Shown: positions 51,576-63,029, counted from the stretch's first letter. The stretch: DNA of 64,000 nucleotides from UBA9214 sp964443845 (GCA_964443845.1 CAYUFA010000005.1:1-64000), one strand, 5' to 3'. Notes: generated by a model not told the origin, from the letters alone. A program made the numbers and translations.

Positions 51576-52660
51576 GCAACGTCGAAGAAAGTGTACGGGT
51601 CCGTTACAGCCAGGGCGCGCAGCAGCGCGAGGAAGCCCTGTGCTGTCCGGTCCGCTACGACCGGGAGCTGCTGGCCCTGCTGCCGGATGAGATCATTGAA
51701 CGCGATTACGGTTGCGGGGACCCGTCGCGCCATGTCCGGGAAGGCGACGTCGTGCTCGATCTCGGCTCCGGCGGTGGCAAGATCTGCTACCTGGCGGCCC
51801 AGCTCACGGGACCCGGCGGGCGGGTCATCGGTGTCGACATGAACGAGGACATGCTGGCGCTGGCCCGCCGTCATCAGCCCGCCATGGCCGCACGCCTCGG
51901 CAATGACCGGGTGCGCTTCCACAAGGGCTATATCCAGGATCTCGCCCTGGATGTCGAGGCCATGGAAGCCTGGCTGGCGGACCACCCGGTGCACGACGCG
52001 GCCGGCTACGAGGCACTGCGCCAGTGGCAGGCGCAGCAACGCAGTGCGGCGCCACTGATCGCGGATGCCTCGGTGGACCTGGTCATCTCCAACTGCGTAC
52101 TCAACCTGGTGGCGGATCGTGACAAGGAGCAACTGGTTGCCGGGATCTTCCGGGTTCTGAAGCCCGGCGGGCGGGTCGCCCTTTCCGATATCGTCAGTGA
52201 CCGGCCGGCCACGCCGGCGATGAAACAGGACCCGGAACTGTGGAGTGGCTGTGTCTCGGGTGCCTTCACCGAGCGCGGCATGCTGGACAGCTTCCGCGCC
52301 GCCGGTTTTCACGCCGTGGCATTCGAGCAGTGGGAAGCGACTCCCTGGCGGGTGATCGAAGGCATCGAGTTCCGCTCGGTGACCCTGACGGCGGTGCGCC
52401 CGGCGCGGTCGACCGATCCTGCCGACCACCGGCAGTTGCTGTACCGCGGACCGTTTGCCTGCGTAACCGATGATGCCGGCCGCTCCTGGGTGCGCGGGCA
52501 ACGAATGTCGGTCCCCGCGGCCGAACAGGCCACACTGCTGGGCGGCTACGCAGGCGCGTTCATCGACGTCACCGGCACGCCTGCCGGTGCGCACCCGGAC
52601 CAGCCCCAGCCGGCGCTGGCCTGTTGTAATCCGGAGCCGGGCAGTGGCGGATGTTGCTGA
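51572..52660 (+). CDS. arsM: Arsenite S-adenosylmethionine methyltransferase ArsM
   Basis: A 362-aa methyltransferase. The SAM motif DLGSGGGK lies at 63-70. The As(III)-binding cysteines fall at Cys48, Cys72, Cys175 (ISNCVLNL) and Cys227 (SGCVSGAF), almost the positions of algal ArsM. An extra CC pair is at 24-25, and the C-terminus ends in a Cys-rich tail (CCNPEPGSGGCC) that could also bind arsenic. It methylates arsenite to mono- and dimethyl forms. Starts at ATG 51572, coupled to arsS. Confidence 0.94.
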   Translation: MSNVEESVRVRYSQGAQQREEALCCPVRYDRELLALLPDEIIERDYGCGDPSRHVREGDVVLDLGSGGGKICYLAAQLTGPGGRVIGVDMNEDMLALARRHQPAMAARLGNDRVRFHKGYIQDLALDVEAMEAWLADHPVHDAAGYEALRQWQAQQRSAAPLIADASVDLVISNCVLNLVADRDKEQLVAGIFRVLKPGGRVALSDIVSDRPATPAMKQDPELWSGCVSGAFTERGMLDSFRAAGFHAVAFEQWEATPWRVIEGIEFRSVTLTAVRPARSTDPADHRQLLYRGPFACVTDDAGRSWVRGQRMSVPAAEQATLLGGYAGAFIDVTGTPAGAHPDQPQPALACCNPEPGSGGCC

Positions 52661-53348
52661 ACATGTGCGGCTCTCGGTCATCATACCGGCGCTGAACGAG
52701 GCCACCGGGATTGCAGACACCCTGCAGCCCCTGCAGACACTGCGGACGCGCGGGCATGAGATCATCGTGGTGGACGGGGGCAGCCACGACGCCACCGTGC
52801 GTGTTGCGACAGGGCTGGCCGACCGGGTGCTGGACAGCCAGCGCGGCCGGGCGGCGCAGATGAACGCCGGCGCGCACGCGGCCTCCGGTACGGTGTTCTG
52901 GTTCCTGCATGCCGATACCCGGCCGCCCGCGGATGCCGACCGGCTTATCCTGGCCGCGCTGGCGGCCAGCGGGCGGGAGTGGGGCCATTTCGACGTGGCC
53001 CTGGACGGCACGTGGCTGCTGCGCGTGGTGGCCTGGCTGATGAACCGGCGTGCCCGCATCAGTCGTATCGCCACCGGCGACCAGGGCCTGTTCGTGACGC
53101 GGCGCGCCTTCCGGCAGGCCGGCGGCTTCGCGGCGGTTGCGCTGATGGAAGATATCGTGATCAGCCGCGCCCTGCGCCGCAGCGGCCGGCCGCTGGTGCT
53201 GCGACCGGCCCTGCATCCCTCGACCCGGCGCTGGGAGAAACACGGCGTCATTCCGACCATACTTGCCATGTGGCTGTTGCGCTGCGCCTTCTTCATCGGC
53301 GTCAGCCCGGAGCGGCTGGCTACGTACTATCCCGGACACGACGCATGA
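52644..53348 (+). CDS. Arsenosugar-type family 2 glycosyltransferase (TIGR04283-like)
   Basis: A 234-aa GT-A glycosyltransferase: LSVIIPALNEA at 9-19, IVVDGGSHD near 42-50 and FLHADTRPP near 84-92 (metal-binding DxD-like HAD). A C-terminal membrane-proximal helix carries WLLRCAFFIG. The GTG start at 52644, eight bases after GGAG, overlaps arsM by 17 bp and is preferred over longer in-frame starts within arsM. This family is repeatedly found beside ArsS/ArsM; the sugar donor and acceptor are unproven. Confidence 0.88.
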   Translation: MADVAEHVRLSVIIPALNEATGIADTLQPLQTLRTRGHEIIVVDGGSHDATVRVATGLADRVLDSQRGRAAQMNAGAHAASGTVFWFLHADTRPPADADRLILAALAASGREWGHFDVALDGTWLLRVVAWLMNRRARISRIATGDQGLFVTRRAFRQAGGFAAVALMEDIVISRALRRSGRPLVLRPALHPSTRRWEKHGVIPTILAMWLLRCAFFIGVSPERLATYYPGHDA

Positions 53349-53974
53349 AATACCCGGACGCACGCATCCTCGTCTTCAGCAAGGCACCGGTGCCCGGACA
53401 GGTCAAGACCCGGCTCATTCCCCTGCTGGGGCAGGCCGGTGCCGCCGCGCTGTACTGCACGCTGCTCGAGAACACCCTGGAGAAAATCACCGCCAGCCAC
53501 CTGTGCCCGGTCGAGTTGCACTGCGACCCGTCGACCGGGCATGACTATTTCCAGTACTGCCAGCAGCGCTATCCCGTTACCCTGCGACAGCAGGCATCGG
53601 GCGATCTCGGTACCCGCATGTCGATGGCCCTGCAGGACAGTCTGGCGCAGGCCCCGGCTGCGCTCCTGATCGGGGCGGACTGCCCGGCGCTGTCGGCGCA
53701 GGACATCGAACAGGCGCTCGAGCACCTGCGCGGAGGCACCGACATCGTGCTTGGTCCGGCGCGGGACGGCGGCTACTACCTGGTGGGCATGCACGCTCCC
53801 CATGACCGGCTGTTCGCCGGCATCCCGTGGGGCAGCACACAGGTGCTGGCACGTACCCTGCAGCAAGCCAGGACGCTGGGTTTGCGGTATCATCTACTGG
53901 AGACCCGCGACGATATCGACACACCGGATGACTACCTGGCCTGGCGTGCCGGTGAATCCACCCGGGTGAGCTGA
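53345..53974 (+). CDS. DUF2064/TIGR04282-like nucleotidyl- or glycosyltransferase
   Basis: A 209-aa protein with FSKAPVPGQVKTRL at 11-24, resembling the MobA/CofC nucleotide-binding loop, and LIGADCPALS near 115 plus LGPARDGGYYLVG near 137-149. It is the standard companion of the previous glycosyltransferase in arsenosugar clusters. It may activate a sugar or phosphate donor rather than transfer one. Last gene of the run; no T-rich terminator follows. Confidence 0.87.
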   Translation: MKYPDARILVFSKAPVPGQVKTRLIPLLGQAGAAALYCTLLENTLEKITASHLCPVELHCDPSTGHDYFQYCQQRYPVTLRQQASGDLGTRMSMALQDSLAQAPAALLIGADCPALSAQDIEQALEHLRGGTDIVLGPARDGGYYLVGMHAPHDRLFAGIPWGSTQVLARTLQQARTLGLRYHLLETRDDIDTPDDYLAWRAGESTRVS

Positions 53975-54014
53975 ATCATTCACAAATACTGCGGGTATCC
54001 GGCTGGCGAAAATA

Positions 54015-54043
54015 TTTTCCATGATCTATAAAAGGGATATAGT
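54015..54043 (+). promoter_or_regulatory. Promoter candidate of the Gly-rich membrane protein gene
   Basis: TTTTCC (54015-54020) and TATAGT (54038-54043) are separated by 17 bp, with a leader of about 50 nt. The region is AT-rich for this genome. The -35 is weak. Confidence 0.4.
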
Positions 54044-54099
54044 GAGATCCGGCATTTTCGTAACAGACTGTCATGCCCAGCATGCTGAGGAGGTAGTAG

Positions 54100-54615
54100 A
54101 TGAGAAGGCTGTATTTCCTGTTACCCGATATCAACAGTGCCAAGGCCATCGTCGATGAACTGCTGCTGGCGCGCATCGAGGAGCGTCACATCCACATCGC
54201 CGCCGCCGATCATCATGCCCTGCTCGAGGCACACCTGCCGGAAGCGAACCTGCTGCAGGAGAGTGATTTCGTGCCTGCCGTGGAGCGCGGTCTGGCGATC
54301 GGTGGCGCCACCGGCATCCTGGCCGGAATTGCTGCGATTGCCCTCCCCGGAGCAGGGCTGGTGCTGGGTGGCGGTGCCATCCTCGGTATCGGACTGGCCG
54401 GCGCCGGCGTCGGTGCCTGGATTTCCGGCATGATCGGAATCTCGGTACCAAGTTCACGGCTGTCGGAATTCGAGGCCGCGATCCAGGGCGGCGAACTGCT
54501 GATGATGGTGGACGTGCCCAAGACCAAGGTCGAAGAGATTACCGAACTGGTCAGAAGTCATCACCCGGAAGCCCACGTCGAGGGCACCGAGCCGGTAATC
54601 CCGGCATTCCCGTAA
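54100..54615 (+). CDS. DUF1269-like glycine-rich membrane protein
   Basis: A 171-aa protein. An N-terminal alpha/beta domain (RRLYFLLPDINSAKAIVDEL) is followed by a central Gly/Ala-rich hydrophobic hairpin (about 66-115, GGATGILAGIAAIALPGAG and GAILGIGLAGAGVGAW). A second ferredoxin-like half contains LLMMVDVPKTKVEEI. The pattern is that of DUF1269/general stress-type proteins; function unknown. The Shine-Dalgarno GAGGAGGT, six bases before the ATG, suggests strong translation. Monocistronic. Confidence 0.8.
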   Translation: MRRLYFLLPDINSAKAIVDELLLARIEERHIHIAAADHHALLEAHLPEANLLQESDFVPAVERGLAIGGATGILAGIAAIALPGAGLVLGGGAILGIGLAGAGVGAWISGMIGISVPSSRLSEFEAAIQGGELLMMVDVPKTKVEEITELVRSHHPEAHVEGTEPVIPAFP

Positions 54616-55072
54616 CCGCAATCCTTCGTTGCAGGCACCTGTGACCGCGCGCGGGTGCCTGCGGCCGGCCTCGCCGGTCAGCCGGGGAGGATGAAACCTG
54701 GCGCAGATTCCCCGCGGCCGCGCGCGTGATGACTGCTGTTTCCGGGGGTGGGGCAGCCTGCGACTTCGGTCCAATAGCAATGTCGGGCATGGCAATCCAG
54801 AATGGATTCGTCAAACCCTTCTGGAATCATGCCTCGTGACCGACCGCAGAAACAAACCGGATCGACGCCGTGACGACACGCACCACGGTGCCGACTGCAG
54901 ACACCGGCGCCGGGTGAGCCCGGACCGCAGGCTGAACAGCATCAGCGTGGAGTGGATTCCGTTCAGCCACATCCACATTCACCCCGTCGCCCGTTGCGTG
55001 TTCAACCGGCGCTGAAGTCTGCAGCCGGCCCGCCGGGCCGTGCAGCAGCGCTCACGGCCGCTGCCCGCACGC
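54616..55072. other. Intergenic region with two hairpins
   Basis: 457 bp without a supportable gene. Just after the stop lies a perfect 9-bp inverted repeat (GCAGGCACC at 54631-54639, GGTGCCTGC at 54654-54662) without a T-tract. Further on, TCCAGAA (54796-54802) pairs with TTCTGGA (54819-54825). Short open frames here are unconserved. Confidence 0.5.
54631..54662 (+). repeat. Hairpin after the glycine-rich membrane protein gene
   Basis: Two perfect 9-bp arms enclose a 14-nt loop, 15 bp after the stop codon. The following bases are GGCCGG rather than T's, so any termination would not be of the simple intrinsic type. Confidence 0.4.
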
Positions 55073-55513
55073 TCAGTCGAAGGTGTGGTGCATGTGCACG
55101 TGCGGCAGGCCCGCTTCGACAAACGGCTCTCCGGCATCCCGGAAGCCCGCCTTGCGATAAAAATCCGCCACGTCCAGTTGTGCGTGCAGGTAGGTTACCC
55201 GCAGGCCGCACTGTCTGGCCTGCTGCAGGAGCAGCTCCAGCATCCGGCGGCCGATCCCGCGCCGGCGCCAGCCGTCCAGCACCGCCATGCGGCCGATGCG
55301 GCCATCCGGCATCAGGCGCGCGGTGGCCAGCGCCTGTCCCTGCACGTCCTGCGCGAGCACGTGTTCACAGTCCGCGTCCCGGCCGTCCCACTCGAGCCGC
55401 GCGGGGATGCCCTGTTCGCGGATGAATACGTCTGCCCGCACCCGCCGGATGGCGTCCGCATCACGCCACCAGTCGGCGAGCGCGATACGGATACCGTTCG
55501 TCCGGTCTGGCAT
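55073..55513 (-). CDS. GNAT family N-acetyltransferase
   Basis: A 146-aa single-domain acetyltransferase. IRRVRADVFIREQGI near 22-36, IGRMAVLDGWRRRGIGRRMLE near 73-93 (acetyl-CoA loop RRRGIGRR) and FYRKAGF near 117 resemble the YjcF/ElaA branch. The substrate is unknown. It follows purB by 10 bp, so it is probably the last gene of the acnA-purB transcript. Confidence 0.88.
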   Translation of the reverse strand: MPDRTNGIRIALADWWRDADAIRRVRADVFIREQGIPARLEWDGRDADCEHVLAQDVQGQALATARLMPDGRIGRMAVLDGWRRRGIGRRMLELLLQQARQCGLRVTYLHAQLDVADFYRKAGFRDAGEPFVEAGLPHVHMHHTFD

Positions 55514-55523
55514 CGGGGCGTGT

Positions 55524-56891
55524 CTAGACCGCGGCAGCCTGCGTGGCGGCGTTGCCGGTATACTCGGCCGGGGTCAGCGCGGCGAGCTGCTGGCGGACGT
55601 CTTCGGGCAGGTCCAGCGTGGCCAGGAACTGCTGCAGGGTCGCGTGACTGACGGCACGATCCCGGGTCAGTTCCTTGAGCCGTTCGTAGGGTTTTTCGAT
55701 GCCGTGCCGGCGCATGACGGTCTGCAGCGCCTCGGCCAACACTTCCCAGCTCTGTTCGAGGTCGGCCTGCAGGCGGGCCTCGTTGAGCTGCAGCTTGCCG
55801 ATCCCCTTGAGACAGGACTCGAAGGCGATCACGCAATGCGCCACCGCCACGCCGATGTTGCGCAGCACCGTGGAGTCGCTGAGATCACGCTGCCAGCGTG
55901 ACACCGGCAGCTTGGCCGCGAAGTGGGTCAGCAGGGCATTGGCGATGCCGAGATTGCCCTCGCAGTTCTCGAAGTCGATCGGGTTGACCTTGTGCGGCAT
56001 GGTGGAGGACCCGACCTCGCCGGCAACGGTTTTCTGCCGGAAATAGCCGAGCGAGATGTATCCCCACACGTCCCGGCTGAAGTCGATCAGCACGGTGTTG
56101 AAACGGGCCAGGGCATCGAACAGCTCGGCCATGTAGTCGTGCGGCTCGATCTGCGTGGTAAACGGGTTGCACTCGAGTCCGAGCCCGGTGATGAACCGCG
56201 TCGACAGCGCCGGCCAGTCGATATCCGGGTAGGCCACCAGGTGGGCATTGTAGTTGCCCACCGCGCCGTTCATCTTTCCCAGCATGGGCACGGCGGCGAT
56301 CTGTGCGCGCTGGCGCTGCAGGCGGGCGCAGAAATTGGCCATTTCCTTGCCGACGGTGCTGGGGGAGGCCGTCTGCCCGTGGGTACGCGACAGCATGGGC
56401 TGTCCGGCCCACTCGTGTGCCAGTGTGCGGATGGCCCGGATCACGTCATCCAGCAGCGGCAACAGGGACTGGTTGCGTGCCTCCCGCAGCATCAGGGCGT
56501 AGGCCAGGTTGTTGATGTCCTCGGAGGTGCAGGCGAAGTGGATGAACTCGCTGATCGCTTCCAGCTCGGCGTTGCCGGTGATCTTCTCCTTGAGGAAATA
56601 CTCGACCGACTTGACGTCGTGGTTGGTGGTGCGCTCGATGTTCTTGACGCGCTGCGCATCCTGCTCGCTGAATTTGTCGATGATGTCGTCCAGGACGTGC
56701 GTCGCGTGACCGCTCAGTGCGGGTACTTCCGTGATGTCCGGGTGCGCGGCCAGGGCCTGCAGCCAGCGCACCTCGACAATCACGCGGTGTCGAATCAGGC
56801 CGAACTCGCTGAAGATCGGCCGCAGCGCGGCGGTCCGGTTGCCATAGCGGCCATCGACCGGGGAGAGGGCGTTCAGCCGGGACAGATCCAT
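55524..56891 (-). CDS. purB: Adenylosuccinate lyase
   Basis: A 455-aa fumarase-superfamily enzyme acting twice in purine synthesis (SAICAR and adenylosuccinate cleavage). The superfamily signature GSSTMPHKVNPIDFEN is near 290-305. TSEDINN near 121 and RTHGQTASP near 166 hold catalytic histidine and substrate-binding residues. The start MDLSRLNALSPVDGRY at 56891 is as in E. coli; longer in-frame codons overlap acnA. It lies 14 bp downstream of acnA. Confidence 0.96.
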   Translation of the reverse strand: MDLSRLNALSPVDGRYGNRTAALRPIFSEFGLIRHRVIVEVRWLQALAAHPDITEVPALSGHATHVLDDIIDKFSEQDAQRVKNIERTTNHDVKSVEYFLKEKITGNAELEAISEFIHFACTSEDINNLAYALMLREARNQSLLPLLDDVIRAIRTLAHEWAGQPMLSRTHGQTASPSTVGKEMANFCARLQRQRAQIAAVPMLGKMNGAVGNYNAHLVAYPDIDWPALSTRFITGLGLECNPFTTQIEPHDYMAELFDALARFNTVLIDFSRDVWGYISLGYFRQKTVAGEVGSSTMPHKVNPIDFENCEGNLGIANALLTHFAAKLPVSRWQRDLSDSTVLRNIGVAVAHCVIAFESCLKGIGKLQLNEARLQADLEQSWEVLAEALQTVMRRHGIEKPYERLKELTRDRAVSHATLQQFLATLDLPEDVRQQLAALTPAEYTGNAATQAAAV

Positions 56892-56905
56892 GGCTACCTC
56901 GTGGT

Positions 56906-59575
<2,670 letters not shown>

Positions 59576-59669
59576 GGAGTCTCCCGCATTCCGGCAGACC
59601 GCGCCGGGTTCCGACAAGGCCGGCAATTATACACAGAATACCGCGCTCGCCAGAAACCCGCGGCCGCGC

Positions 59670-60308
59670 TCAGTCCGCCCCGAAGCGGATTTCCCGCAAC
59701 AGCGTACGCACGCATTCCAGCATGCGTCTGCGCTCGACGATCAGTCGCCAGCGGCTGCCGCCACACTGGTGCCAGAGCACGGCGGCACGGATGCCGGCCA
59801 GCAACAGGCTGCGAATGCGGTTGCGGGTCTCCGCGTTTTCGAGCAGGGACGGCTCGCCGTGCACCATCACCCGCGGTGACAGGGTACTGATGGTCTGCTC
59901 GTACAGCGTGGCCAGCGCGGCAATCCGTGCAGGTTCGTCCAGGTCCGCGTCAGCGCCGGCATCCGCCAGCCGCTGGATGCCGGTGGCGATATGCTCCGCC
60001 ATGGTGCGGTCGCGGAGCAGCTGGCGCGCGAGATGCAGCAGGCTGATGACATGACTGGTCAGCTCCAGGTCGCGCCGGCCGGAGGTGCCGTCGAGCTGGC
60101 CGCTCAGTACCTCCAGACCGGTGCCCAGGGAACGGAGACCGCCGAACACCGCCGTCACCGACGCCGCATCGATGGCGAACAGGCTCTGCATGCTGGCGTG
60201 GGTGGCCTGTGGATCGCGCGTGCTGCCGCGCGCGGTCTGCCGTACCAGCCACGCGGCCTGGTACAGGCCGGCCAGGGCGATGGTACGGGAACGCAGGTCC
60301 CGGTTCAT
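59670..60308 (-). CDS. hflD: HflD-like high-frequency lysogenisation protein homologue
   Basis: A 212-aa mainly helical, membrane-associated protein. Family segments include TIALAGLYQAAWLV at 9-22, SLFAIDA and LRSLGTGLEVL near 60-70. In E. coli HflD binds the lambda CII activator; its housekeeping role is unclear. The ATG overlaps the mnmA stop by 4 bp, the invariant arrangement mnmA-hflD. Confidence 0.92.
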   Translation of the reverse strand: MNRDLRSRTIALAGLYQAAWLVRQTARGSTRDPQATHASMQSLFAIDAASVTAVFGGLRSLGTGLEVLSGQLDGTSGRRDLELTSHVISLLHLARQLLRDRTMAEHIATGIQRLADAGADADLDEPARIAALATLYEQTISTLSPRVMVHGEPSLLENAETRNRIRSLLLAGIRAAVLWHQCGGSRWRLIVERRRMLECVRTLLREIRFGAD

Positions 60309-61387
60309 GGCGGCAACGCGGCTTCGATCACCGCCCCTCCGAGGCACTCCTCGTTTGCATAGAAGACCACGGACTGCCCGGGCGCGATGGCACGCTGCGG
60401 CCGGTCGAAGGCAACGGTACAGGATTCGTCCGCGCCCGGATGCAGCACGCAGTCCTGCAGCGCCTGCCGGTGGCGGATGCGGGCGTACACGCGCAGTGGT
60501 CGCCGCGGTGCGGCAGCGGGGATCCAGTGCAGGCGGCTGGCGCGCAGGGCGGGGTGGAACAGTGCCGGATGATCCGCGCCCTGGACCACGTACACGATGT
60601 TGCGCGCCGTGTCCTTGTCCGCGACGTACCACGGTGCGCCGCTGGACTCCCGGCGTCCGCCGATCCCGAGGCCATGGCGCTGCCCGATGGTATAGAAGGC
60701 GACCCCGTCGTGGCGGCCGACCACGCTTCCGTCCGGTGTGCACAGGTCGCCGGCCTGCCGGACCAGGTAGCGGGCCAGGAACGCGCGGAAACGGCGCTCG
60801 CCGATGAAACAGATGCCGGTGCTGTCCTTCTTGTCGAAGTTGGAAAAGCCGGCCGCATGGGCCAGTGCCCGCACTTCGTGCTTGTGCAGTGCACCGAGCG
60901 GAAACAGGCTGCGCGCCAGCTGCACCTGGTCCAGCGTGTGCAGGAAATAGGTCTGGTCCTTGCCACGATCGACCCCGCACAGCAGGTGCATTCCGGCATT
61001 GCGCCGGATCCGCGCATAGTGCCCGGTGGCGATGAATTCGGCCCCCCGGCCCGTGGCGTATTCCAGGAACGCGCGAAACTTGATCTCGCGGTTGCAGAGG
61101 ATATCCGGGCTGGGCGTGCGCCCGGCCGCGTATTCCGCCAGAAAGAATTCGAACACCCGGTCCCAGTACTCGGCGGAAAAACTGACCGTGCGCAATTCGA
61201 TGCCCAGGCGGTCGGCGACCGCCTGGGCATCTTCCAGGTCCTGTCGTGCCGGGCAGGTTCCCGCGGCGTCGTCCTCGTCCCAGTTCTTCATGAACACGGC
61301 ACGCACCCGGTGGCCCTGTTCCAGCAGCCGCAGGGCCGCAACGGCGGAGTCCACTCCGCCGGACAGGCCGACCACGACGTCACTCAT
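60305..61387 (-). CDS. mnmA: tRNA-specific 2-thiouridylase MnmA
   Basis: A 360-aa enzyme installing sulfur at U34 of Glu, Gln and Lys tRNAs. The PP-loop GLSGGVDSAV lies at 8-17, the catalytic cysteines are in DILCNREIKF (about 98) and STGICFIGE (about 194), and GQRHGLGIGG is near 238-247. It is downstream of nudJ with a 33-bp gap, coupled to hflD. Confidence 0.96.
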   Translation of the reverse strand: MSDVVVGLSGGVDSAVAALRLLEQGHRVRAVFMKNWDEDDAAGTCPARQDLEDAQAVADRLGIELRTVSFSAEYWDRVFEFFLAEYAAGRTPSPDILCNREIKFRAFLEYATGRGAEFIATGHYARIRRNAGMHLLCGVDRGKDQTYFLHTLDQVQLARSLFPLGALHKHEVRALAHAAGFSNFDKKDSTGICFIGERRFRAFLARYLVRQAGDLCTPDGSVVGRHDGVAFYTIGQRHGLGIGGRRESSGAPWYVADKDTARNIVYVVQGADHPALFHPALRASRLHWIPAAAPRRPLRVYARIRHRQALQDCVLHPGADESCTVAFDRPQRAIAPGQSVVFYANEECLGGAVIEAALPP

Positions 61388-61420
61388 GCGGTTACCAGCC
61401 TCTGCCTGCCAGTGCCGGGT

Positions 61421-61867
61421 TCAGGCCAGTTCGCTGAGCAACCGCAGCGGGTAACGGGCGCCGGCCAGGTAATCATCGATACAGCGCAGTACCATCGGAC
61501 TGCGCAGCTGTCCGGACCGCCGGACCAGTTCCGGATGCGACAGCCAGAGGGCCTGTACGATCCCCGTGTCCAGTTCGGCATCGGGCACGTTGTCCAGCAG
61601 ATGGCCGGCGAAACACACCCGCAGGTAGGTACGCTGGGAGAGCGGCTCGCGCCAGTGATAGATTCCGGTGACGACCTCGGGCTCGAAGTGCCAGCCGGTC
61701 TCCTCGAGGGTTTCACGGACCACGGCATCGGTGAGGCGCTCGTGTTCTTCGAGGTGCCCGGCCGGCTGGTTGAGCACCAGCTGGCCGCTGACGCGTTCCT
61801 GAACCATCAGGAACCGGTCATGGTAATGGGCAATGGCCGCGACGGTAACGTGTGGTTTCCAGATCAT
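61421..61867 (-). CDS. nudJ: NUDIX hydrolase, NudJ type
   Basis: A 148-aa pyrophosphatase. The Nudix box G-x5-E-x7-REUxEExGU is complete from GHLEEHERL to RETLEETGW (about 38-60). E. coli NudJ (thiamine/HMP-PP phosphatase) sits before mnmA in the same order. A minus-strand TATATT lies only 3 bp upstream of the ATG, too close to be its promoter. Confidence 0.92.
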   Translation of the reverse strand: MIWKPHVTVAAIAHYHDRFLMVQERVSGQLVLNQPAGHLEEHERLTDAVVRETLEETGWHFEPEVVTGIYHWREPLSQRTYLRVCFAGHLLDNVPDAELDTGIVQALWLSHPELVRRSGQLRSPMVLRCIDDYLAGARYPLRLLSELA

Positions 61868-62111
61868 GCAAATATATTCAAGAGCTTAAACAGTAAACAC
61901 GCAGGTATAACGAATGCCAGGTAACACAGGTCGTGCCGCAACGAAGAGGATAATTTATTGGCGCTCGCACTGTAACAAACATTCCCCTATACTCAGCAAC
62001 TCGTTTCAGGGGGTGGAGTTATGTCATCTAGCTGAGGCAATATCTCACAGCAGCATTGTAACGACAAACTAATACGAACTTTTTTCACAAGAACGTTCTG
62101 GAGGAACTGTA
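61868..62111 (+). promoter_or_regulatory. Structured, AT-rich leader of the exported protein gene, with a tiny upstream ORF
   Basis: TATACT at 61988-61993 may be the -10. The leader then contains CTCAGC (61992-61997) pairing with GCTGAG (62031-62036) and, inside, AACTC (61998-62002) pairing with GAGTT (62016-62020). The inner helix covers part of GGGGGTGGAG, a good Shine-Dalgarno for ATG 62021, which opens a 4-codon frame (Met-Ser-Ser-Ser, TGA at 62033-62035). A second Shine-Dalgarno (GGAGGA) serves the main gene at 62112. Confidence 0.4.
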
Positions 62112-63029
62112 ATGACTGGCTTGCTAAGAAAAACCCTGGTTGCAGGATTTATTTTCGTTCTTTCAGCAGGTACCGCGCTGGCTGAAGAATATTTACAACC
62201 GTTCGTGCTCGCCTACACGTCCAGCAGCGATGTGCCGACCGTGGCGGCCGAGGTCAAGTCCAAGCTGACCGCCGGCGGATTCCAGGTGGTCGGCGAATAC
62301 TCACCCTATGACGGTGCCGACGTCATTATTGTCACCAATGATGCCCTCAAGGCCGAAGCCGCAAAAACCGAATTCGGCGGTTACGGTGCCATGATCCGCG
62401 TTTCGGTCACCAGGGACGGCGATACCACGGAGGTGGCCTATACCAATCCTGAGTACACCGCCGCGGTCTACCGCATGGCCGGTGACATGGCGGATATCCG
62501 CAAGCAGATCCAGGGCGTACTCGGCGCCAAGGAGGACTTCGGAACCAGCAAGAAGCTGACTGCCAAGGACCTGCGTGATTACCACTACACGGTCATGATG
62601 GAGTACTTCACCGACCCCAGCACCCTGGCCGAGTATGACAGCCAGGAAGAGGCCGACAAGGCCGTGGAAGCGGCACTGGCCGCCCACAAGGGTGCAACTT
62701 CCAAGGTCTATCGCATCGACATCCCCGGCAGGGAGGAAACCGTCTTCGGTGTCGCCCTGCATGGCAAGGACAAGGATGACTGCAGTAGTGACAAGTACAT
62801 CATGAGCCGCATCGACAAGGGCACTCCGCGCTCCACCGCGCACCTGCCGTACGAGATCGTGGTCAAGGATGGAACCGCCTACGCCCTGTTCGCGCGCTTC
62901 CGCATCGCCATCAACTGGCCGCACCTGCCGATGGTCGCGAGCGATACCGGCGCCACCTTCATGAGCATCATGTGCGCACCGGGTGCCATCGAGGAAGCCC
63001 TGATCGAGGCCTCCGGCGGCGAGCCGTAG
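62112..63029 (+). CDS. Exported protein of unknown function
   Basis: A 305-aa protein with a clear signal peptide (about 1-24, ending ALAEE), so periplasmic or outer surface. The mature part looks like two alpha/beta repeats: VPTVAAEVKSKLTAGGFQVV with later TNPEYTAAVYRMAG, and a C-terminal half with YEIVVKDGTAYALFARFRIA. There is a faint resemblance to DUF302 proteins, not enough to assign. It has few cysteines and no membrane helix after the signal. It is monocistronic between a structured leader and a strong terminator, suggesting independent and possibly high expression. Confidence 0.75.
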   Translation: MTGLLRKTLVAGFIFVLSAGTALAEEYLQPFVLAYTSSSDVPTVAAEVKSKLTAGGFQVVGEYSPYDGADVIIVTNDALKAEAAKTEFGGYGAMIRVSVTRDGDTTEVAYTNPEYTAAVYRMAGDMADIRKQIQGVLGAKEDFGTSKKLTAKDLRDYHYTVMMEYFTDPSTLAEYDSQEEADKAVEAALAAHKGATSKVYRIDIPGREETVFGVALHGKDKDDCSSDKYIMSRIDKGTPRSTAHLPYEIVVKDGTAYALFARFRIAINWPHLPMVASDTGATFMSIMCAPGAIEEALIEASGGEP

